From Pelomonas baiyunensis (lineage in GTDB: Bacteria; Pseudomonadota; Gammaproteobacteria; Burkholderiales; Burkholderiaceae_C), in the NCBI RefSeq assembly GCF_043555935.1, contig NZ_JBIGIB010000002.1, positions 248,001 through 312,000 of the forward strand: 64,000 nucleotides of DNA, in the 5' to 3' direction. Positions 26,367 to 35,164 of this stretch are shown here, piece after piece. The notes below the pieces were generated by a model. That model was given only the letters and a program-made list of their open reading frames with translations. It did no database searches and was not told where the DNA came from. The position numbers and the translations under genes were made by a program. Position 1 is the stretch's first letter, and every line of letters begins with the position of its first letter.

Positions 26367-26495
26367 CTAGGCGAGGGAAGCGCTCGAGGTTTTCCGCGTC
26401 TTGTTCTGCTGGGGTCGGCAGTCGGTGCAAGAAGCCCCGGCGCACGACCCCAAAATTATGGTGTGCACCGTCGTTTAAACGTTTTGAGGACAAGT
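26367..26495 (+). other. Possible structured 5' leader
   Basis: The stretch between the TATAAT box and the lipoprotein gene contains a perfect long-range stem GGGGTCG (26411-26417) / CGACCCC (26445-26451) and an inner GTGC/GCAC pairing (26425-26428, 26442-26445). I recognise no riboswitch family. It could be a regulatory leader or a small RNA. Confidence 0.35.
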
Positions 26496-26702
26496 ATGAA
26501 TAAGTCGATCGTGTTGGCTTCCCTGCTGGCTGCTGTTGCCCTGACCGCTTGCAGCAAGAAGGCTGAAGAGCCCAAGGTTGAGGCTCCTGCTGCTGTTGCC
26601 GCTCCGGCTTCCGCCGCTACCGAAGCCGCTTCTGCTGCTGCCAGCGCTGTGGACGCCGGCGCTTCGGCTGTCGACGCTGCCGCCTCCGCCGCCTCGAAGT
26701 AA
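26496..26702 (+). CDS. Small alanine-rich lipoprotein
   Basis: A 68-residue protein with a lipoprotein signal (residues 1-17; lipobox LTAC, lipidated Cys at 18 followed by SKK). The remainder is low complexity: A, S, V, E and P in near repeats such as SAVDAGASAVDAA. GAGGA lies nine bases before ATG 26496. Similar short Ala/Ser lipoproteins of unknown function are widespread in Burkholderiales. The basic SKK after the Cys gives no clear inner-membrane retention signal, so outer-membrane anchoring is likely. Confidence 0.85.
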   Translation: MNKSIVLASLLAAVALTACSKKAEEPKVEAPAAVAAPASAATEAASAAASAVDAGASAVDAAASAASK

Positions 26703-26724
26703 TCACTTCGTTCGCTCGGAAAGA

Positions 26725-26765
26725 GCCGCCGCTGCGCAAGCAGCTGCGGCTTTTTTCTTTTTTGC
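26725..26765 (+). terminator. Rho-independent terminator after the small lipoprotein gene
   Basis: AGCCGC / GCGGCT outer stem with an inner CTGC-GCAA-GCAG hairpin, followed by TTTTTTCTTTTTT. A very strong terminator. Confidence 0.92.
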
Positions 26766-26831
26766 GACGTGTGCCGGGCGTCTGTAGGCGCAGTTACAAA
26801 ACTTTGCGTCGCACTGGCGTGCGGGCGGTCT

Positions 26832-27611
26832 TCAGCCCAGCGACAGCCAATCGAGCCCCAATTTCGGATCGGCGACGCGAATATCTGATCGGTCGGTGCC
26901 GATGGCGTTTTGCAGGGCTGCCACGGCGAGATCGGGGCGGTTGTTGTGTTCGCTCAGGTGGGCTGCAGCAATGCAGCTCAGGTCTGCATGCCAGCATTGC
27001 TGGAGCAGCAGCGCTGCGGCCTCGTTCGACAAATGACCGTGCGTGCCCAGAATCCGCCGCTTGAGCGATGGCGGATAGCGCCCTGCACGCAGCATCGCCT
27101 CGTCATGGTTGCACTCCAGCAGCAGGGCATCACAACCCTGCAAGGCGCTGACCACTGAGGCAGGGGCACTCCCGAGATCCGTGACCACGCCCAGGCGACG
27201 GGCACCATCGGTGGCTGTCAATTGCAAGGGCTCGTTCGCGTCATGCGGCGCGCTGAACGGGTGTAGGAGCAAATCGCCCAGATCGACGGCCGTGCCGTGC
27301 TGAACGGGCACGTGCCGTACATCCGGCGTCGCCTTGTCGCGCACAGCCAGCCAAGTGCCGCGGCTGGTGAGCACGGGAACCCGGTGCAGCGCGGCAAAGC
27401 CCAGCGCGCAACCGATGTGGTCGCCGTGCTCGTGGGTGATGAAGAGGGCGTCGATGCTGTCCGGCTCGCAGCCTGCGCGCAGCAGACGCCTGTTCAACTC
27501 CCGCAGGCTGAATCCCGCATCGACCAGCACCCGCGTGCGCGTGATGCCTTGGCTCGCTTCGATCAGCGTGGCGTTGCCGCCGCTGCCGCTGCCGAGATTG
27601 CAAAACCGCAC
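26832..27611 (-). CDS. MBL-fold metallo-hydrolase (YycJ/WalJ-like)
   Basis: A 259-residue metallo-beta-lactamase-fold hydrolase starting MRFCNLGSGSGGN, the usual YycJ-like opening. The metal-binding motif THEHGDH is near residue 65, with later His/Asp ligands in APHDANEP, VVTDLGS and ECNHD. The family includes a 5'-3' double-stranded DNA exonuclease; its function here is not certain. GTG 27611 is preferred because it starts the conserved motif; GTG 27623 is an alternative. It lies downstream of bamC in the same direction. Confidence 0.85.
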   Translation of the reverse strand: MRFCNLGSGSGGNATLIEASQGITRTRVLVDAGFSLRELNRRLLRAGCEPDSIDALFITHEHGDHIGCALGFAALHRVPVLTSRGTWLAVRDKATPDVRHVPVQHGTAVDLGDLLLHPFSAPHDANEPLQLTATDGARRLGVVTDLGSAPASVVSALQGCDALLLECNHDEAMLRAGRYPPSLKRRILGTHGHLSNEAAALLLQQCWHADLSCIAAAHLSEHNNRPDLAVAALQNAIGTDRSDIRVADPKLGLDWLSLG

Positions 27612-27652
27612 GGGGCCAAGCACTCGGCGCGCCGTGGGCGCGCCGACGCCGT

Positions 27653-28831
27653 TTACTTCAGGTCGTTCATCAGCAGCGACAGGATGCGCTTGGCGTTGTC
27701 GTCTGCGATGGGCTGGCCGCGGTCATCCAGGATGCGCACGGTGCTCTTGACGCCTTCAGCCTTGACCGAGACGCGGTAGCGCACCGGCGTCAGTGCCTTG
27801 GCGCCGAACAGTTTCTGGAAGAAGTTGGGCTCGTCTTGGCCGGCCTTCTCGGGGTCGGCGTAGCGCAGGTAGAACAGGCCGGCGGCGCGGTCGCGGTCTT
27901 CGATGGTGAAGCCATGGCGGTCCAGCGACAGACCCACGCGGCGCCAGGCACGCTCGAAGCCGTCGTTCACGCTCAGGCTGTCAGGCACTTCGGACAGCGG
28001 GCGGCGCTCGGCGCGTGCCGGTTCCGCCCCGGGCTTGAGCGCGCTGGGCGATGCGGCGGGTGCGGGCTTGCCGGCATCGGCCACCAAGGCCTTTGCAGCC
28101 TCTTCCTTGCCGCCGAGCTTGAGCATCAGGCGCGACAGCATTTCAGCTTCGAGGTACGGGTCGGTTGGGCGAACCTGCCAGGCGGTGGAATCACGGCCTT
28201 GCGTCGTGTAGACCTCTTGCATGCCGCGATGGCTGATGAAGATGTCAGTGCCGGTTGCGCTGCGTTCCACGCGGGTGCGGTACATGTCGCGCTCGCCGGT
28301 GGAGTAGAGGCCGTCGAACACCTTGCCGATGGTGGAGCGGATGAAGTCCTGCGGCAGCTTGGCGCGGTTTTCGCCCCAATTGGTTTCCATGGTGCCGACT
28401 TCCGGCTGCTCCTTGACCACTTCCAGGCCACGCTCTTGCCAGAACGTGCGGATTTGCGGCCACAGCTGCTCGGGCGTGGCCGAGGTGTGCAGCCAGCGGT
28501 CGGTGCCGCTGCGCTCCAGGCGGATGTCGCCCACCGCGTTGGTGGCCACGCTGCCCGGCACCAGCGATTGCGCGTTGGTGGAGTTCGCGGGCTTGACGGC
28601 CGACAGGGCCGACGCCGTGATGGCGCCGCCTTGCACCTGCGCCCGGTTGTCCTTGGCCAGTTGCGTCAGGTCGGGCGGCACGTCCAGACCCTGGGTCTGG
28701 CGCGAGGCGGCCTTGTAGTCGACCTTGTCGGTCGAGAACATGTTGTCGAGGGTGCTGCAGCCGGCGAGCGACAGAACAAAGGCCGTGGCGGCCAGACGGG
28801 TCGCCGTGGGGCGGAGCGAGGAAACGGACAT
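27653..28831 (-). CDS. bamC: Outer membrane assembly lipoprotein BamC
   Basis: A component of the beta-barrel assembly machine at the inner face of the outer membrane. The 392-residue precursor has a signal with lipobox (LSLAGC, Cys about residue 24), an unstructured N-terminal region containing LDVPPDLTQL, which is the BamD-binding segment, and two helix-grip domains (about 95-215 and 290-390). ATG 28831 starts a good signal; further upstream in-frame ATG at 28888 adds a poor sequence. It directly follows dapA, as in many proteobacteria. Confidence 0.93.
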   Translation of the reverse strand: MSVSSLRPTATRLAATAFVLSLAGCSTLDNMFSTDKVDYKAASRQTQGLDVPPDLTQLAKDNRAQVQGGAITASALSAVKPANSTNAQSLVPGSVATNAVGDIRLERSGTDRWLHTSATPEQLWPQIRTFWQERGLEVVKEQPEVGTMETNWGENRAKLPQDFIRSTIGKVFDGLYSTGERDMYRTRVERSATGTDIFISHRGMQEVYTTQGRDSTAWQVRPTDPYLEAEMLSRLMLKLGGKEEAAKALVADAGKPAPAASPSALKPGAEPARAERRPLSEVPDSLSVNDGFERAWRRVGLSLDRHGFTIEDRDRAAGLFYLRYADPEKAGQDEPNFFQKLFGAKALTPVRYRVSVKAEGVKSTVRILDDRGQPIADDNAKRILSLLMNDLK

Positions 28832-28900
28832 CACGCTGGAAATCTCCGGGGAACTAGAGCGCCGGGCAAGGCCGGCGCAGCGGCGCATTAGACCAGAGGC

Positions 28901-29782
28901 TCAGAGCAGTCCGGCCTCGACCATCGCCTGGCCGACGCTGGCTTGCCCCGCCGGGGTGAGCGGGGTGATCGGCAGGCGAAGTGCCGCGCCGCACCGACCC
29001 AGGCGAGACAGGGCCCACTTGGCCGGGCCGGGGCTCGGCTCGCAGAACAGCTGCTTGTGCAGACCCAGCAGCTTGAAGTGGATCTTGCGGGACTCGATCG
29101 CATTGCCAGCCATGGCCAGGCGGCACATTTCGGCCATCTCGGCGGGCGCCACGTTGGCCGTGACGCTCACGTTGCCGTGGCCGCCCAGCAGCATCAGGGT
29201 CACGGCGGTGCCGTCATCACCCGAGTAGACGTGAAAGCCCTGCGGCGCGTGCTTGATCAGGTACGCCGCGCGTTCGATGTTGCCCGTGGCTTCCTTGATG
29301 CCGAAGACGCCTGGCAACGTGGCGCAGCGCAGCGTGGTTTCGGGCAGCATGTCTGCCACGGTGCGGCCGGGCACGTTGTAGAGCATCATGGGGATGTCCA
29401 CGGCCTCGGCGATGGCCTTGAAGTGCTGGTAGATGCCTTCTTGCGACGGCTTGTTGTAGTACGGCACGACCGACAGCGTGCAGTCCGCGCCCACTGCCTT
29501 GGCATAGCGGCTCAGCTCGATGGCCTCGGCCGTGGAGTTGGCGCCCGTGCCCGCCAGGATGGGAATGCGGCCCTTGGCATGCTCCACCGCGACGCGAATG
29601 ATTTCGCGGTTTTCTTCCATGCTGACCGTGGGCGACTCACCGGTGGTGCCCACCACACCCACGCAAGCCGTGCCGGCTTCGACATGCCAGTCGATCAGTC
29701 GACGCAGGGCCGGGTAGTCGATGCTGCCGTCGTCGTTCATGGGCGTGACGAGGGCGACGATGCTGCCGAGGATGGGCTTCAT
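28901..29782 (-). CDS. dapA: 4-hydroxy-tetrahydrodipicolinate synthase
   Basis: Condenses pyruvate with aspartate semialdehyde, the first committed step of diaminopimelate and lysine synthesis. The 293-residue TIM barrel shows the GTTGES motif, the catalytic Tyr in VVPYYNKPSQEG and the Schiff-base Lys in GIKEATGN. ATG 29782 begins the conserved MKPILGSIVALVTPM. It is upstream of bamC with 69 bases between; dapA-bamC pairing is classical. Confidence 0.95.
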   Translation of the reverse strand: MKPILGSIVALVTPMNDDGSIDYPALRRLIDWHVEAGTACVGVVGTTGESPTVSMEENREIIRVAVEHAKGRIPILAGTGANSTAEAIELSRYAKAVGADCTLSVVPYYNKPSQEGIYQHFKAIAEAVDIPMMLYNVPGRTVADMLPETTLRCATLPGVFGIKEATGNIERAAYLIKHAPQGFHVYSGDDGTAVTLMLLGGHGNVSVTANVAPAEMAEMCRLAMAGNAIESRKIHFKLLGLHKQLFCEPSPGPAKWALSRLGRCGAALRLPITPLTPAGQASVGQAMVEAGLL

Positions 29783-29826
29783 GGTGAGGAATTCGAAGTG
29801 AGACAAAGATTTTAGGGGGGGCGGTT

Positions 29827-30333
29827 TCACGCCGCCGGCGGCTTGACCGCCGCAACGCGCTGGACGTAGCGCGGGTTGACGCCGGACTCGAAGACGTCTT
29901 CGTAGGCCACGATGTGCCAGTCGTTGAAAACACGCAGCAACTCGCCGCGCTGCAGCAGAAATTCCGGTCGGCGTGGGCGGCCGATGTGCTGCTGGCCGTC
30001 GGCAAAGGTTTCCCAGATCAACCATCCGCTGGGTTTCACGCTGGCGCGAATCGCCTCCAGGCAGGGGCGCCACAGATAGTTGCAGACCAGCACCAGGTCG
30101 AACGACTCGCCCGGCAGCGGCCAGGGGGCGGATTCGATGTCGGCCTGCACGATGCGGGCGAGGGATGCCAACGGCGCGATGGCGGCTTCATCCCGGTCAA
30201 CACCCGTCACGCGCCAGCCCGCCTGCGCCAGCCACCGCAGGTTGCGCCCACCGCCGCAGGCGACGTCCAACGCCGTGCCTGGGCCCCCCGCCACGTGCGG
30301 CGCCCAGCGCTGCAGCCAGTCGGACGGGTTCAT
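29827..30333 (-). CDS. SAM-dependent methyltransferase (class I, TehB-like)
   Basis: A 168-residue class I methyltransferase. Motif I is TALDVACGGGRNL near residue 20, followed by the acidic end of strand 2 (GVDRDEAA) and DLVLVCNYLWRP (post-II). It lacks extra domains, so the substrate is unknown; similar proteins are annotated as tellurite-resistance-type methyltransferases without proof. ATG 30333 overlaps the stop of the 41-residue gene before it (ATGA), and the gene is preceded by an MFS transporter, forming a coupled three-gene unit. Confidence 0.85.
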   Translation of the reverse strand: MNPSDWLQRWAPHVAGGPGTALDVACGGGRNLRWLAQAGWRVTGVDRDEAAIAPLASLARIVQADIESAPWPLPGESFDLVLVCNYLWRPCLEAIRASVKPSGWLIWETFADGQQHIGRPRRPEFLLQRGELLRVFNDWHIVAYEDVFESGVNPRYVQRVAAVKPPAA

Positions 30334-30455
30334 CCGACGCAGCTCCACAGTTGATCGGCCAGTTGCACCATCACGGCCGGGTGCAGGTAGGCCGCGGCTG
30401 CTGCAAAGGTCAGCGCCGAGAGCAGGATTGGCAGCAGCCAGCGCCGAGGCTTCAT
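30330..30455 (-). CDS. 41-residue single-helix membrane microprotein
   Basis: A 41-residue ORF with a basic N-terminus (MKPRRW) and one hydrophobic helix (about residues 7-25). Its start overlaps the MFS transporter stop by four bases, and its stop overlaps the methyltransferase start by four bases, which is strong evidence for translation. I do not recognise the family. It could be a transporter accessory or a membrane tether; both are inference. Confidence 0.65.
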   Translation of the reverse strand: MKPRRWLLPILLSALTFAAAAAYLHPAVMVQLADQLWSCVG

Positions 30456-31675
30456 GCGGGCTGGGGCTGGGGTGCCCGCGCAATCGCCGACTCGCGCACC
30501 GGCAGGTTGGCCAGCATGGCCATCACGCCCAGCGCAATCGCCAGGTACCAGACGACGTCGTAGCTGCCGGTGGCGTCGTACAGCCGCCCGCCCAGCCACA
30601 CGCCCAGGAAGCTGCCGATTTGGTGGCTGAAGAACACGAAGCCGCTCAACATCGACAAATGCTGGGCCCCGAAGATTTGCGCCACCACCGCGTTGGTGGG
30701 CGGCACGGTGGACAGCCACAGGAAGCCGATGACGGCCGCGAACACGTAGACGCTCAGCGGCGTCAATGGCACGGTGATGAACACGACGATGGCCACGGCA
30801 CGCAGCCCGTAGATGGCCGACAGCAGGTAGCGTTTGGGGAAGCGCTGGCCCAACAGGCCGGCGGTGTAGGTGCCGAAGATGTTGAACAGGCCGATCAGCA
30901 TCAGCGCCCCGGTGGACACGCCCAAGCCCAGGCCGTGGTCCTTCAGGTAGCTGGGCAGGTGCACGCCGATGAACACCACCTGAAAGCCACAGACGAAGTA
31001 GCCCAGCATCAACAGTTGGAAGCTGCGGTAGCCGAAGGCTTCCTTCAAGGCCTGACCGATGCTTTGGTGCCCCGCGGCGCGCGCTTGGCCGGCCGGTTCG
31101 CGCAGGCCCAGCGCGAGTCCCATGATCAGCAGGGCCGTGGCCGCCAGCAAGAACAGTGCGCCTTGCCAGCCCAGGTGGCTGATGAGCCAGGTCTCGACTG
31201 GAATCATCACGAACTGCCCGAACGAGCCGGCCGCCGCTGCCACGCCGAATGCCCAGGAGCGCTTCTCGGGCGACACCGCGCGGCCCAGCACGCCGTAGAT
31301 GACGGCGTAGGTCGAGCCGGATTGAGCGATGCCGATGAGCACGCCGGCGCTGAGCGTGAACGTCAGCGGTTGCGCGGACACAGCCATCAGCAACAGCCCC
31401 ATTGCGTACAGCAAGCCACCGGCCACGAGCACCTTCCAGGCGCCAAAGCGGTCGGCCAGCATGCCGGTGAACGGGCCCGCCGCACCCCAGGCGAGGTTTT
31501 GCACCGCCATGGCGAAGGAGAAGGTTTCGCGGGTCCAGCCGCGCTCGGTGATGATGGGCTGGAGCCAGAAGCCGAAGCCGTGGCGGATGCCCATGGACAA
31601 GGTCACGATGAGCGCGCCGCACAGCAGCACCTGCTGCACGGACAGGCCGCGGGCGACCGGGGTCGGGGTGTTCAT
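30452..31675 (-). CDS. MFS transporter
   Basis: A 407-residue major facilitator with twelve predicted helices. The loop 2-3 motif appears in GMLADRFGAWKVLV near residue 65, and the sequence resembles the monocarboxylate/oxalate-formate-like transporters (GIRHGFGFWLQPI in helix 1; PPTNAVVAQIFG near 320). The substrate is unknown. ATG 31675 starts the alignment; in-frame codons upstream are Arg/Pro-rich. It heads a coupled unit with the microprotein and methyltransferase. Confidence 0.9.
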   Translation of the reverse strand: MNTPTPVARGLSVQQVLLCGALIVTLSMGIRHGFGFWLQPIITERGWTRETFSFAMAVQNLAWGAAGPFTGMLADRFGAWKVLVAGGLLYAMGLLLMAVSAQPLTFTLSAGVLIGIAQSGSTYAVIYGVLGRAVSPEKRSWAFGVAAAAGSFGQFVMIPVETWLISHLGWQGALFLLAATALLIMGLALGLREPAGQARAAGHQSIGQALKEAFGYRSFQLLMLGYFVCGFQVVFIGVHLPSYLKDHGLGLGVSTGALMLIGLFNIFGTYTAGLLGQRFPKRYLLSAIYGLRAVAIVVFITVPLTPLSVYVFAAVIGFLWLSTVPPTNAVVAQIFGAQHLSMLSGFVFFSHQIGSFLGVWLGGRLYDATGSYDVVWYLAIALGVMAMLANLPVRESAIARAPQPQPA

Positions 31676-31688
31676 CGGCGGACTGTAC

Positions 31689-33113
31689 TCAGCGCTGCTT
31701 GGCCTTGCCTGACGCCTTGCTTTGCACCTTGGCCTTGGAGCTGCTGGCGCCTGCGGCACCCTTGGCCGTGGGCTTGCCCTTCGTGGCCTTCTTCTTGCCG
31801 GTCGTCTTGGGCGCGTCGGCAGTGGAGGCGCTGGCCTGCGAGCTGGAGGCCGCCACATCGGCGAGCCGGGTCAGCAGGCGACCTTGCTTGACGCGCAGCA
31901 TGGGCCGGTCGATCTGGGTCAGGTCGGCAATCGGGTCGCCGCCCAGCACCAGAAAGCTCGCCTCGCAGCCGGCGTCAAAGCAGCCGAGCTTGCGGCGCGG
32001 GAACAGGGCGCGGGGGGTGTCCACCGTGGCCAGGCGCAGCAGCAGGGTGCGGTCCAGGCCGAGCGCGTCGAGGGCATGCAACTCGGTGCGAGCGGTGCCA
32101 ATGAACACATCCGAGCCGATGCGCAGCGGCACGCCAGCGGCCTGCAACAACGTCAAGTTCGTGCGTTGCACCTCGCGCAGGGCGTCCAGCGGCGCGCCTT
32201 CGAGTTTGAACAGCGCGGTGGCAGCTGTGGTGGTGATGACGGCCGTGCGCTGCTGGGCGGCGCGGGCTGCCAGTGCCGGCGTTAGGGCGAATTGCTCGGG
32301 CGCGTCGTCCAGCGTGTTGGCGTAGCCCGGCAGGTGTGCAATGGCGTCCACCCCCGCCGCCAGGGCTGCCTCAAAGTCGGCGGCGGTTTCCACATGGGCC
32401 ACCACGTGCCGGCCGTCGGCGTGGGCCAGTCGGGTCAGTGCGGCGGCGGTTTCCGGGGTGAGGCCGAGGCGGCCGAAATGCTCGGTCTTCTGGCGCAGGT
32501 CCGGCCGTTCGCTATGCGCCAGCACCAGGCGGATCCAGTCACCGCCCCGGGCCCGGATGGCTGGCCATTTCTGTGCGGCCTCGTCCGGGCTGTCCACCAG
32601 CACGATCAACTGCTGCCGGGCGGCGGCTTCGGCGCTGGGCTCGGGCAGCACGGCTGCCAGCGGATAACCGTCGCTGGAGGTGATGCATGCGGTCACGAAG
32701 TTCACGTCGGGCGCTGCGGGTGTGGCCGCCAGCGGGCGCACTTCAGCCACGCCGGCCGGGTCGCCGCACAGCATGGCGGCATAGAACACGCCTTCGTCGA
32801 TGTATTGGTCGGCGTATTGGTTCCAGCCCCAGGCGGTTTGCAGGTTGTGGTTGTGCGCCTCGGCCAGCGGCGGCAGCAGCACCTGGCCGCGCATGTCCAT
32901 CTTGCGGTTGACCTTGGGCGGCTTCTTGGCCACGAACACGCCGTTCTCGACGTACAGGTTGCCGCGCTGGATGCTGCGCCCGTCGAACCACCGGGCGTTT
33001 TTCAACTCCCAGCTCAGCGGCGCGCTGGCCTGGTAGGGCTGCTGCGGGGGTGTTGTTGGCTGGGCCTGTGAAAAAATACAGGTCATCAACAAGCAGGCAA
33101 TCAGGAATCTCAC
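31689..33113 (-). CDS. Exported amidohydrolase-family protein with lysine-rich tail
   Basis: A 474-residue amidohydrolase-superfamily protein. A signal peptide spans about residues 1-17 (IFSQAQ). The TIM-barrel metal site is partly visible: AEAHNHNLQ (H-x-H) near residue 85, HVE near 225, AHLPGYAN and the catalytic Asp in IGSDVFIG. The lysine that is carboxylated in many relatives is not evident. The last 52 residues (423-474) are a Lys/Ala/Ser/Gly-rich tail with about a dozen Lys, like histone-H1-type tails. GTG 33113 is the chosen start. Substrate unknown. Confidence 0.8.
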   Translation of the reverse strand: MRFLIACLLMTCIFSQAQPTTPPQQPYQASAPLSWELKNARWFDGRSIQRGNLYVENGVFVAKKPPKVNRKMDMRGQVLLPPLAEAHNHNLQTAWGWNQYADQYIDEGVFYAAMLCGDPAGVAEVRPLAATPAAPDVNFVTACITSSDGYPLAAVLPEPSAEAAARQQLIVLVDSPDEAAQKWPAIRARGGDWIRLVLAHSERPDLRQKTEHFGRLGLTPETAAALTRLAHADGRHVVAHVETAADFEAALAAGVDAIAHLPGYANTLDDAPEQFALTPALAARAAQQRTAVITTTAATALFKLEGAPLDALREVQRTNLTLLQAAGVPLRIGSDVFIGTARTELHALDALGLDRTLLLRLATVDTPRALFPRRKLGCFDAGCEASFLVLGGDPIADLTQIDRPMLRVKQGRLLTRLADVAASSSQASASTADAPKTTGKKKATKGKPTAKGAAGASSSKAKVQSKASGKAKQR

Positions 33114-33168
33114 GCGGCAGGACTCGCTTTCGGGGGCCGCAAATCCTACTTCTTAGAATCCCGCCCCT

Positions 33169-35151
33169 ATGTCCAGCCGTCCCCCGTCCACTCCCGCCTC
33201 GTACGGCGAAGCCTCGATCCGCGTTCTGAAGGGCCTGGAGCCCGTCAAGCAGCGCCCGGGCATGTACACCCGCACCGACAACCCCTTGCACATCATTCAA
33301 GAGGTGATCGACAACGCGGCCGACGAAGCCCTGGCCGGGTTCGGCAAGCGCATCGACCTGACCTTGCACGTGGACGGCTCGGTGTCGGTGGCGGACGATG
33401 GCCGCGGCATCCCGTTCGGCCTGCACCCGGAAGAAGGCGTGCCGGTCGTGGAGATCGTGTTCACGCGCCTGCACGCCGGCGGCAAGTTCGACAAAGGCTC
33501 GGGCGGCGCCTACAGCTTCTCGGGCGGCTTGCACGGCGTGGGTGTGTCCGTGACGAACGCGCTGGCCAAGCGGCTTGAAGTGGCCGTGTGGCGCGACAAG
33601 CAGGTGGCCGGCATCGCGTTCGAGCATGGCGATGTGGTGCAGCCCGTGGCGGCGCGCCCGGCGGCCAGCGGCGATCGCAAGCAAGGCACGACGGTGCGGG
33701 TCTGGCCGGAGGCCAAGTACTTCGAGAGTGCCGAGCTGCCGCGCCACGAGCTGGTGCACCTGCTGCGCTCCAAGGCGGTGTTGATGCCCGGTGTCATCGT
33801 CACGCTGCGCGTGGAGAAGACCAACGAGGTCACCACCTGGCAATACAAGGCCGGTCTGCGCGACTACCTGGCCCAGGCCATGACGGCCGATCCGCTGATT
33901 CCGCTGTTTGAAGGCGAGGGCTTTGCCGGCGCCGGCGAAAGCGAAAACTTCGCCGAAGGGGAGGGCGCCTCGTGGTGCGTGGCCTTCACCGAAGAAGGCG
34001 CGCCGCTGCGCGAGAGTTACGTCAACCTGATTCCGACGGTGGCGGGCGGTACGCACGAGTCGGGTCTGAAGGATGGCCTCTTTGGGGCGGTCAAGGGCTT
34101 CATCGAGATGCACTCGCTGTTGCCCAAAGGCGTGAAGCTGATGCCCGACGACGTGTTCTCGCGCGCCAGCTTCGTGCTGTCGGCCAAGGTGCTGGACCCT
34201 CAGTTCCAGGGCCAGACCAAGGAGCGACTGAACTCGCGCGACGCGCTGCGGCTCGTGTCCGCCTACGTGAAGCCGGCGCTGGAGCTGTGGCTGAACCAGC
34301 ACGTGGAGCACGGCAAGAAGCTGGCCGAGTTGGTCATCAAGCAGGCGCAAACCCGCCAGCGCGCCAGCCAGAAGGTGGAAAAGCGCAAGGGCTCCGGCGT
34401 GGCCGTGCTGCCCGGCAAACTGACCGATTGCGAAAGCCGCGACCTGACGCTCAATGAAGTGTTCCTGGTGGAGGGCGACTCGGCCGGCGGCAGCGCCAAG
34501 ATGGGGCGCGACAAGGAAACCCAGGCCATCCTGCCGCTGCGTGGCAAGGTGCTGAACGCCTGGGAGGTCGAGCGTGACCTGCTCTTCAAGAACAACGAGA
34601 TCCACGACATTTCGGTGGCCTTGGGCGTGGACCCGCATGGCCCGAATGACACGCCGGACTTGTCCGGCCTGCGTTACGGCAAGGTCTGCATCCTGAGCGA
34701 CGCTGACGTTGACGGCTCGCACATCCAGGTGTTGCTGCTGACGCTCTTTTTCCGCCACTTCCCCAAGCTCGTTGAGGCCGGCCATGTGTACGTGGCCCGC
34801 CCGCCGCTGTACCGGGTGGACGCCCCGGCCCGGGGCAAGAAGCCCGCGACCAAGCTCTATGCCTTGGACGACGGCGAGCTGACCGCCACGCTGGACAAGC
34901 TGCGCAAGGAAGGCGCCCGCGAAGGCAGCTGGAGCATCAGCCGCTTCAAGGGCCTGGGCGAGATGAGCGCCGAGCAGCTGTGGGACACCACGCTGAACCC
35001 CGACACCCGCCGTTTGTCGCGCGTGGCGTACGGCCAGTTCGACTTTGCAGCCACGGTCGATGCCTTCAACCGGCTGATGGGCAAGGGCGAAGCCGCTTCG
35101 CGCCGTGAGCTGATGGAACTGCACGGCGACGCCGTGGAGATCGACGTCTGA
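33169..35151 (+). CDS. parE: DNA topoisomerase IV subunit B
   Basis: The ATPase subunit of topoisomerase IV, which decatenates daughter chromosomes. The 660-residue protein shows the GHKL ATPase with EVIDNAADEAL and DDGRGIPFG near residues 45 and 75, the ATP-lid GLHGVGVSVTNAL, and the TOPRIM domain with VEGDSAGG and the D-x-D of SDADVDGSH. It is ParE rather than GyrB: it is shorter, begins RPGMYTRTDNPLHIIQE, and the parC gene lies downstream. Confidence 0.95.
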   Translation: MSSRPPSTPASYGEASIRVLKGLEPVKQRPGMYTRTDNPLHIIQEVIDNAADEALAGFGKRIDLTLHVDGSVSVADDGRGIPFGLHPEEGVPVVEIVFTRLHAGGKFDKGSGGAYSFSGGLHGVGVSVTNALAKRLEVAVWRDKQVAGIAFEHGDVVQPVAARPAASGDRKQGTTVRVWPEAKYFESAELPRHELVHLLRSKAVLMPGVIVTLRVEKTNEVTTWQYKAGLRDYLAQAMTADPLIPLFEGEGFAGAGESENFAEGEGASWCVAFTEEGAPLRESYVNLIPTVAGGTHESGLKDGLFGAVKGFIEMHSLLPKGVKLMPDDVFSRASFVLSAKVLDPQFQGQTKERLNSRDALRLVSAYVKPALELWLNQHVEHGKKLAELVIKQAQTRQRASQKVEKRKGSGVAVLPGKLTDCESRDLTLNEVFLVEGDSAGGSAKMGRDKETQAILPLRGKVLNAWEVERDLLFKNNEIHDISVALGVDPHGPNDTPDLSGLRYGKVCILSDADVDGSHIQVLLLTLFFRHFPKLVEAGHVYVARPPLYRVDAPARGKKPATKLYALDDGELTATLDKLRKEGAREGSWSISRFKGLGEMSAEQLWDTTLNPDTRRLSRVAYGQFDFAATVDAFNRLMGKGEAASRRELMELHGDAVEIDV

Positions 35152-35164
35152 TCGGCACGCCGGC

